19,427 bases of DNA from JAZLIT01 sp045617525 (GTDB taxonomy: Bacteria; Bacillota; Bacilli; Bacillales_A; Planococcaceae): the NCBI GenBank assembly GCA_045617525.1, contig JAZLIT010000256.1, forward strand, positions 1 to 19,427, in the 5' to 3' direction. Shown here in pieces: positions 15,151 through 19,427 of the stretch. Within the stretch, counting starts at the first letter, position 1. Every line of letters starts with the position of its first letter. The notes beneath the pieces were generated by a model that searched no databases, was not told the DNA's origin, and saw nothing but the letters and a program-made list of their open reading frames with translations. A program made the translations under genes and the position numbers.

Positions 15151-15249
15151 TTAAATAAAAATCACCTCAAATAAATGCCAGCCAAATTGGTTATTTTCTG
15201 TCTGAAGTAGCTGATTACCTCGTACTATCCAATAGTTCGGTAATTTCAT
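15151..15249 (-). CDS. possible 32-residue leader or small protein
   Basis: An ATG-started reading frame of 32 codons: MKLPNYWIVRGNQLL, then Q-T-E-N-N-Q-F-G-W-H-L-F-E and the hydrophobic end V-I-F-I. The amino-acid mix (two W, balanced charges) is protein-like in a stretch otherwise AT-rich. It points at the phosphotransferase pair and ends 105 bases before it. It has no good ribosome binding site, and a TATAAT box lies only 14 bases before its ATG, so it would be translated from an almost leaderless mRNA. It could be a regulatory leader peptide, a small protein, or the decayed end of an older gene. Confidence 0.38.
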   Translation of the reverse strand: MKLPNYWIVRGNQLLQTENNQFGWHLFEVIFI

Positions 15250-15263
15250 TTTTCTTAATTCTT

Positions 15264-15292
15264 ATTATATTCCGAACTTTGATATTTGTCTT
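15264..15292 (-). promoter_or_regulatory. candidate promoter upstream of the 32-codon ORF and split phosphotransferase
   Basis: Minus strand AAGACA (15287-15292) and a perfect TATAAT (15264-15269) with a 17-base spacer. A transcript from here would start a few bases before the ATG of the 32-codon ORF and give the phosphotransferase genes a leader of about 210 bases. Confidence 0.45.
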
Positions 15293-15400
15293 ACTGTAAA
15301 AAGAGGCACTACACTTCATACTTAATTTGGTATTTTATTAAGGTATAGGTGTTTATATATCGGACATTTTAAGAAACCTATGCGAAATATAGCGATTCAA

Positions 15401-15429
15401 TTGCTTATACTTCGTTTTTTTACTAAAAT
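15401..15429 (+). promoter_or_regulatory. candidate promoter of the small lipoprotein gene
   Basis: TTGCTT (15401-15406) and TAAAAT (15424-15429) are 17 bases apart, 37 bases before the ATG. The -10 matches five of six bases; the -35 is weak. Confidence 0.4.
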
Positions 15430-15466
15430 TGTAGAAGATAACTAAAATTTAAAGGAGGATAACAAC

Positions 15467-15943
15467 ATGAAGAAGTATACATTATTCCTTCTTATTGTAT
15501 TATTAGCGGGCTGTAGCAATAGCAATGGTGAACCGAAGCCATCACAATTTACAGCAGATGAGGCGGTTTCATTTGAAATTGTCGCTTATGAAGGAAAAAT
15601 TGCACCGGTTTATGCTCAGCTTGTACCCCATATTGCCTATGCAGAAACAGAGGCACAGCTTGAATTATTAAAGGGACGCTTTGCTATGACACAGCTTGAA
15701 GTGGACATTACGGATTCAATCGTACTATTTGTGGTGACGTATTCGGATACATGTGGTATTGCGATGGATGGCGTATACAATCATAACGGCTTACTTTCTG
15801 CCCAGCTGATGGATGTTACAGGTGAAGCATGTAAAAAAGAGCCCGTGCCACACACATTTGTATTGAAAGTTCCACAGGCGGATTATGAAAAAGTTCAATT
15901 ATTTAACGGGAATATTATGAAGTCTTCGATGGATATTAAATAA
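15467..15943 (+). CDS. small lipoprotein of unknown function
   Basis: A 158-residue protein with a classic lipoprotein signal: M-K-K, a hydrophobic core, then the lipobox L-L-A-G-C with C16 as the lipidated residue. It is followed by a short polar linker. The mature domain holds two further cysteines, C96 (S-D-T-C-G) and C122 (E-A-C-K-K), which could form a disulfide outside the cell. F-V-L-K-V-P-Q-A-D-Y near the end resembles a final beta strand. AAAGGAGG lies eight bases before the ATG. It has its own promoter and terminator and is divergent from the phosphotransferase genes. I do not recognise a family. Confidence 0.85.
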   Translation: MKKYTLFLLIVLLAGCSNSNGEPKPSQFTADEAVSFEIVAYEGKIAPVYAQLVPHIAYAETEAQLELLKGRFAMTQLEVDITDSIVLFVVTYSDTCGIAMDGVYNHNGLLSAQLMDVTGEACKKEPVPHTFVLKVPQADYEKVQLFNGNIMKSSMDIK

Positions 15944-15952
15944 CAGCAAATG

Positions 15953-15990
15953 AAAACGCAAACCTAGATGAAAATGGGTTTGCGTTTTTT
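15953..15990 (+). terminator. Rho-independent terminator after the lipoprotein gene
   Basis: AAAACGCAAACC (15953-15964) pairs perfectly with GGTTTGCGTTTT (15977-15988), a 12-bp stem around a 12-base loop, ending in six T. It begins ten bases after the stop. The A4 on the left arm may let it work weakly for the minus-strand gene as well. Confidence 0.88.
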
Positions 15991-16048
15991 CGTTGATTTT
16001 AGCAACTATAGCTTTAGACTATGAGTATTTTCCTGTGTGCCTAAACTT

Positions 16049-16571
16049 TTATTTTGAAACGTATTCTTCAACATATTCTTCGTAATCTAATACTTCAATA
16101 GCATTTGACCAATGTAAGACAGTTCCAACAAAATCCTTAATATCTAAACCTTGCATCATCAGTATTAACAGTTCCAGTTGCATTTTCAATAAATGTTACT
16201 GTATAACCTCTATCGAATGCTGTTATAGCAGTGAACATACAACAGAATTCAGTATTAAAGCCTGTAATAAAAAGGTGTTTTATACCCAGTTTTTCTAATG
16301 TACTAGGAAGTTCTGTATTATAAAATGAACTTGGCGTTTTTTTATCGATTACATAGTCTGCATAGTCTTTTAATGAATTATGTAATTCAGAACCAACAGA
16401 ATGCTTGTACAATCCACTATCTTCTTCGTCGTCTAAATGCCTCATAAAGATTACTGGCATATTAGTATCTTTGAAATCCTTAATTATACTCTCCATTAAT
16501 GAAAGTTCCTCTTTAAAATCTCCCAAATTAACAATACCATTTTGTACATCTATGACTAAAAGTGCTTTCAT
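16049..16571 (-). pseudogene. isochorismatase-family cysteine hydrolase, frameshifted
   Basis: The protein starts MKALLVIDVQNG with the family's Asp at D8, has the Lys region at K77/K78 (V-I-D-K-K-T-P-S-S-F), and G-F-N-T-E-F-C with catalytic C110. After A-T-G-T-V-N-T-D (about residue 138) the frame runs into A-R-F-R-Y and a stop at 16137. Another frame continues M-Q-G-L-D-I-K-D-F-V-G-T-V-L-H-W-S-N-A-I-E-V-L-D-Y to a stop at 16049, which is the normal family C-terminus. One base has been gained (or two lost) near 16155. All catalytic residues lie before the shift, so the short 144-residue product may still fold. The ATG at 16571 has GAGGAG eight bases upstream. A sequencing error is possible. 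Confidence 0.78.
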
Positions 16572-16606
16572 AATTACCACTCCTCTTTTGTAATAAGTTA
16601 ATAATT

Positions 16607-17701
16607 CTAAAGTAAATTCACTAGCACCAAAATAACACCTATTGCAAGCATCACAACATCAATTAAATAGCGCTTAAACTGGTTTGTTGCAGTTAGCCAT
16701 TGCTGCTCAGATACTTGGATAATCGTAAAGATTGCCTCTTGCTGAATATGACGTATTACAGATTTTAGCCAACTTTGCAAAATAAAATAAACGAGAATAA
16801 ATACGAGTAGATCTACCCACCATACTGCAAAAATATATATTGAAAGCTGTAAACCTAAAATTTGCAAATAACCCATACGATATTTTTTATGACGAAGCAT
16901 CGTTTTAAACAGTAAATCTGTCACTGGACTAGCTACTATCTGCCTTTTATAAAAGAAACGAGGTCGTTTTCGCTTTGTATGAACTGGTGCCATCGAACTC
17001 AACTCACGGCTCATCATGAAAATAAGTGACTGCAAGCTGTAATATTGTTGCTGATCCATTACAAGTTGCTTTTCAAAAGCGCGAATGGATTTTACATACT
17101 TTCTAACATATTGCCAAATACCAACAGCTAGTAACAGCGAATATACAAGCAAACTCCAATTACTAGTAACGTTCAAAAATAGCCAAGTCAACATAAGTAC
17201 ACTCGCAAATTGCCCAATAAAATGCATGAACTTCGTCTTAAACGATAACAGCGTATTCACCACAAATGAAATCAACACAACTACAATTAACTGAAATGGT
17301 TGCCAACTATTCAGCCCATATAAATGAATCCAAATTGGCATCATTAGGGAAATAATAAAGGCGGCCATTGTCGCTTTTATACTTAATGAATAAACAAGAG
17401 CACCGGCTTTTAACCGCCTATAATTTCTACTTTGCACGAAAAACAATTTATCTGCTCTTTCCGTAAATGTACGAATGCTACCCATGCTTAAAATCGTAAT
17501 AACGCCAAATACAAGTACTCCTAAGGGCAAATGCACGAGGAGCCCAAAGCTATTTTTTAGTAGCGTTTCTTTATACAGAAAGCTTAAAAATAAGCCTGTC
17601 GGAATGACAAGGTAGAACCATGTTGTCCAATCCGCAATACTACGCCATAATTTCAACTTAAAGCGCCCCTGCTTTCGAATTCGCTCAATGGTCACCTTCA
17701 T
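16607..17701 (-). CDS. ecsB: ABC transporter permease, EcsB-like
   Basis: A 364-residue membrane protein with a basic N-terminus (M-K-V-T-I-E-R-I-R-K), several hydrophobic segments in two clusters, and a long basic cytoplasmic loop in the middle (T-K-R-K-R-P-R-F-F-Y-K-R). The R-A-D-K-L-F-F-V-Q segment after the second helix is the recognisable EcsB mark. EcsB with EcsA forms an exporter that in Bacillus affects protein secretion, competence and intramembrane proteolysis by RasP. It is somewhat shorter than the roughly 408 residues of B. subtilis EcsB. The chosen ATG has GGAG seven bases away and lies 17 bases inside the end of the ATPase gene, so translation is coupled. A third ecs gene is not present; the next gene is the hydrolase pseudogene. 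Confidence 0.85.
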   Translation of the reverse strand: MKVTIERIRKQGRFKLKLWRSIADWTTWFYLVIPTGLFLSFLYKETLLKNSFGLLVHLPLGVLVFGVITILSMGSIRTFTERADKLFFVQSRNYRRLKAGALVYSLSIKATMAAFIISLMMPIWIHLYGLNSWQPFQLIVVVLISFVVNTLLSFKTKFMHFIGQFASVLMLTWLFLNVTSNWSLLVYSLLLAVGIWQYVRKYVKSIRAFEKQLVMDQQQYYSLQSLIFMMSRELSSMAPVHTKRKRPRFFYKRQIVASPVTDLLFKTMLRHKKYRMGYLQILGLQLSIYIFAVWWVDLLVFILVYFILQSWLKSVIRHIQQEAIFTIIQVSEQQWLTATNQFKRYLIDVVMLAIGVILVLVNLL

Positions 17702-18383
17702 GTATCTGCTCCTCAATCACTTCATCGAATAATTGTAATAATGATACATCCCGACCATCCTGTAATTGCTGCAGCGTGCCCTGCTTTAACAGTCGCCCTT
17801 CATGTAATAACACGAAAGAATCGCATATTTTTTCCGCAGTATCAAGTGCATGTGTCGACATTAAAATCGCCGCACCTTTTTCCTTATATGCAGTTAATAA
17901 TGTCAATAATTTTCGCATCGCTTGCGGATCTAGCCCCATAAATGGCTCATCCACTATGTAGAATTCATAAATTGGCGTAAAGGCTAATATGAGCATCACT
18001 TTTTGCTGCATGCCCTTCGAAAAATGCGTTGGATAATCATGATAGTTCTGTGATAAACGAAAAACCTTGCAAAGCTCCTTCGCTCTTGCAGTAAGCATTG
18101 CTTCGTCCTGTCCAACTGTTTTAATAAGAAACTTGATATGCTCCCAAAGTGTGAAATGCTCATATAAAATTGGTCGCTCTGGCACATAGCCATAAGCAGG
18201 AATGTTCAATTCCCCTTCGCAATATGGAATCGTGCCCATAATCGCTTGAATCGTCGTACTTTTCCCAGCACCATTTGCACCGATTAAACCGACTAAATTC
18301 CCCTTAGGAATAGCAAACTGAATATTTTCAATTACTCGCTCTTGCTCCGAGTAGCCTGCACATTTTATATTAAATTCTACCAT
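17685..18383 (-). CDS. ecsA: ABC transporter ATP-binding protein, EcsA-like
   Basis: A 232-residue ABC ATPase. Motifs are Walker A G-A-N-G-A-G-K-S-T, a Y-V-P-E-R-P-I-L-Y Q-loop in which Glu replaces Gln as in many ABC-2 exporters, the signature F-S-K-G-M-Q-Q-K (deviating from LSGGQ), Walker B F-Y-I-V-D-E-P-F-M-G-L-D, and the switch histidine in S-T-H-A-L-D-T-A. These details fit EcsA. The frame is open nine codons further upstream, but the ATG at 18383 has AAAGGA eight bases away and starts at the family's N-terminus. It powers the EcsB permease that follows with a 17-base overlap. Confidence 0.88.
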   Translation of the reverse strand: MVEFNIKCAGYSEQERVIENIQFAIPKGNLVGLIGANGAGKSTTIQAIMGTIPYCEGELNIPAYGYVPERPILYEHFTLWEHIKFLIKTVGQDEAMLTARAKELCKVFRLSQNYHDYPTHFSKGMQQKVMLILAFTPIYEFYIVDEPFMGLDPQAMRKLLTLLTAYKEKGAAILMSTHALDTAEKICDSFVLLHEGRLLKQGTLQQLQDGRDVSLLQLFDEVIEEQIHEGDH

Positions 18384-18423
18384 ATTATCAATCCTTTCCC
18401 ACTTATTCATACGAGTAAGTTGT

Positions 18424-18437
18424 TGAAAAGTTTCAAA
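18424..18437. repeat. inverted repeat TTGAAA-AG-TTTCAA upstream of ecsA
   Basis: A perfect 6-bp inverted repeat with a 2-base centre, 41 bases before the ecsA ATG. It could be an operator or chance in AT-rich DNA. No convincing promoter hexamers accompany it. Confidence 0.3.
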
Positions 18438-18473
18438 GGTAGAAGATGTAGCATTAAATTATTCTTCTATTTA

Positions 18474-19217
18474 TTAAATTGAATCAACGAAAGCCAAAAA
18501 CGCATCCTCTTCCTCAATAAAAGGGAAGTGATTACTTTCTTTAAAGCTTATAAATTTGGCATTCGGCATTAGTGACGCTGCCTCTACCCCAAAATCATGT
18601 GGACATTGCGCGTCATATACACCTGCATAGATATGCGTAGATACCTCAATTTTATGTAAGTTTGGTCTTAAATCAAAGCGTGGCAATTCCTCATATGAAT
18701 AGTAATCTAATCGCGCGGACATTGTCTTACCACTATTCGGCCGATTAATCATTTCTTCATATGCAGCTTCTTTATGTATAGACATCATTGTCCATTCCTT
18801 ATTTGCAGCGCGGCGTTCTTCAATTGTTCGCTCAGGCTCACGTAGTAACTGAATAATTTCCTTAATTCGTTTATTATGGCCATTTTCTGCACAATAAATG
18901 GAGCCTGGATGATTCATATATTCATTTGAAGCACATAGTCCACCCACAATTAGCTGATGTAAACTCGCTCCCGCTTGTATCGCATAGTTCAAACCAAGCA
19001 TTCCACCAGTTGAATGCCCAGCAAAGCCCCATTTACTAAAATCTAATGCAACACGAATCGCCTCTAAATCCTTAATGGACTCAGCCATACTGTACTTGTC
19101 ATCACCTATTCCAGCTGTTGAATTACCGCAGCCCGCTAAATTCACAAGATACACCGTATATTTTTGTGTAAAACTATTCGCAAATAAGTTTCCATTTTCA
19201 TTGTAAACACTGTATAA
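18474..19217 (-). pseudogene. alpha/beta hydrolase, 5' end lost at an inserted element
   Basis: About 248 codons of an alpha/beta hydrolase of the prolyl-aminopeptidase-like group. The nucleophile elbow is G-H-S-T-G-G, the acid is in G-V-Y-D-A-Q-C-P, and the histidine in S-N-H-F-P-F near the end. In-frame similarity starts at L-Y-S-V-Y-N-E-N-G-N-L-F-A-N, which family members have about 30-40 residues after their start. Directly upstream the sequence changes to the structured element and a TGA (19227-19229) closes the frame. The missing N-terminus should include the oxyanion-loop strand. A GTG at 19154 could start a shorter 226-residue protein but has no ribosome binding site. The gene is probably non-functional. 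It lies 90 bases before ecsA. Confidence 0.75.
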
Positions 19218-19232
19218 AGTGAAACTTCAATT

Positions 19233-19315
19233 AGTGGGGGTTTTGACGCGCAGGACGTGCTAATGCCGATGTTGTCACATCTAAGTCAATTTTTTTGTCG
19301 GCTTCATCCCCCACT
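19233..19315. repeat. 8-bp perfect inverted repeat closing the 3' domain of the structured element
   Basis: AGTGGGGG (19233-19240) and CCCCCACT (19308-19315) enclose 67 bases that themselves contain a perfect 5-bp hairpin with a 4-base loop (19268-19281). The arm at 19233 lies next to the junction with hydrolase sequence. Confidence 0.75.
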
Positions 19316-19344
19316 GATTGTTAGTCTTCACCAATCGGGCTTTT

Positions 19345-19412
19345 ACGGGCAGTTGATGTAGTCCTTGCTTCTTGTTCGTCCTAAGCCCTACTGTGGGATT
19401 CTTACTGCCCGT
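19345..19412. repeat. 9-bp perfect inverted repeat, pseudoknotted with a second helix
   Basis: ACGGGCAGT (19345-19353) and ACTGCCCGT (19404-19412) form a 9-bp helix. GGGCTT (19337-19342) outside it pairs with AAGCCC (19383-19388) inside it, which gives a pseudoknot. CCCACAGTAGGG (minus strand, 19386-19397) can form a competing 3-bp hairpin. Confidence 0.75.
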
Positions 19413-19427
19413 TAATGCGGGATAAAT

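Larger units (their letters stand above)
19223..19427 (-). ncRNA. highly structured RNA element, HEARO/IscB omega-RNA-like candidate (5' end beyond window)
   Basis: About 205 GC-richer bases with dense complementarity and no convincing protein. Read on the minus strand: ACGGGCAGT (19404-19412) pairs with ACTGCCCGT (19345-19353); GGGCTT (19383-19388, as AAGCCC on plus) pairs with AAGCCC (19337-19342), interleaved with the first helix and so a pseudoknot; GATTG/CAATC (19332-19336 with 19316-19320); AGTGGGGG/CCCCCACT (19308-19315 with 19233-19240), enclosing a GATGT-GACA-ACATC hairpin (19268-19281) and an alternative GCCGA/TCGGC helix. The CAACTGCCCGTAAAAGCCC and AATCAGTGGGGGATGAA strings remind me of the HEARO RNA, the guide RNA scaffold of IscB. 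This is from memory and unchecked. A tnpB-type right end or another mobile RNA is the alternative. It interrupts the hydrolase gene, so it is mobile or was. Confidence 0.5.

Noticed and set aside
19278..19427. Open minus-strand frame of about 50 codons through the structured element as the end of a transposase
   Set aside because: It has no recognisable TnpB or other transposase motifs, and the same bases are accounted for by the helices.
1..19427. CRISPR array, tRNA or rRNA genes
   Set aside because: No regularly spaced long repeats and no cloverleaf or rRNA-like segments were seen by reading both strands.

Overview
The window looks like chromosomal DNA from a low-GC Gram-positive bacterium of the Bacillales. 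Strong AGGAGG-type ribosome binding sites, frequent GTG and TTG starts, SigA-type promoters, YtnJ-, EcsAB- and YtkA-like proteins and Bacillus-style lipoproteins point that way. The protein flavour suggests the Lysinibacillus/Solibacillus (Caryophanaceae) group, but the genus is only an inference. Most genes lie on the minus strand.

Region 1 (9182 down to 1) is a tightly packed operon of eleven genes for scavenging sulfur from organic compounds. It has one near-consensus promoter. In transcription order it encodes an SfnB/DszC-type flavin monooxygenase, an SsuB/A/C-type ABC importer, a YtkA-type lipoprotein, a membrane-anchored TlpA/ResA-type thioredoxin, MetY, a small NifX-like protein, an SsuD-type monooxygenase, an NtaA/YtnJ-type monooxygenase, and an SsuE-type FMN reductase cut by the window edge. 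Read together: import of an organosulfur compound, release of sulfite or sulfide by reduced-flavin monooxygenases, and capture of sulfide on O-acetylhomoserine. The thioredoxin/YtkA pair and the NifX-like protein are not part of the textbook ssu set.

Region 2 (9183-11186) is mostly non-coding. It holds two minus-strand terminators, a 21-bp-periodic repeat inside a coding-like remnant, a 37-residue membrane peptide gene, and a secreted LysM + NlpC/P60 peptidoglycan hydrolase that ends in a strong bidirectional terminator.

Region 3 (11203-15292) encodes a drug-efflux MFS protein overlapping the end of a two-gene, PEP-synthase-like phosphotransferase. The two halves match the ATP-grasp domain and the central-plus-swivelling-His domains of rifampin phosphotransferase (Rph). 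A 32-codon coding-like ORF lies upstream.

Region 4 (15401-19427) holds a small lipoprotein, a frameshifted isochorismatase-type hydrolase, an EcsA/EcsB ABC transporter pair, and an alpha/beta hydrolase whose 5' end is replaced by a highly structured element of about 205 bp. That element folds on paper into nested stems plus a pseudoknot and resembles a HEARO/IscB omega-RNA-type mobile RNA without a visible ORF. It is the least explained object in the window.
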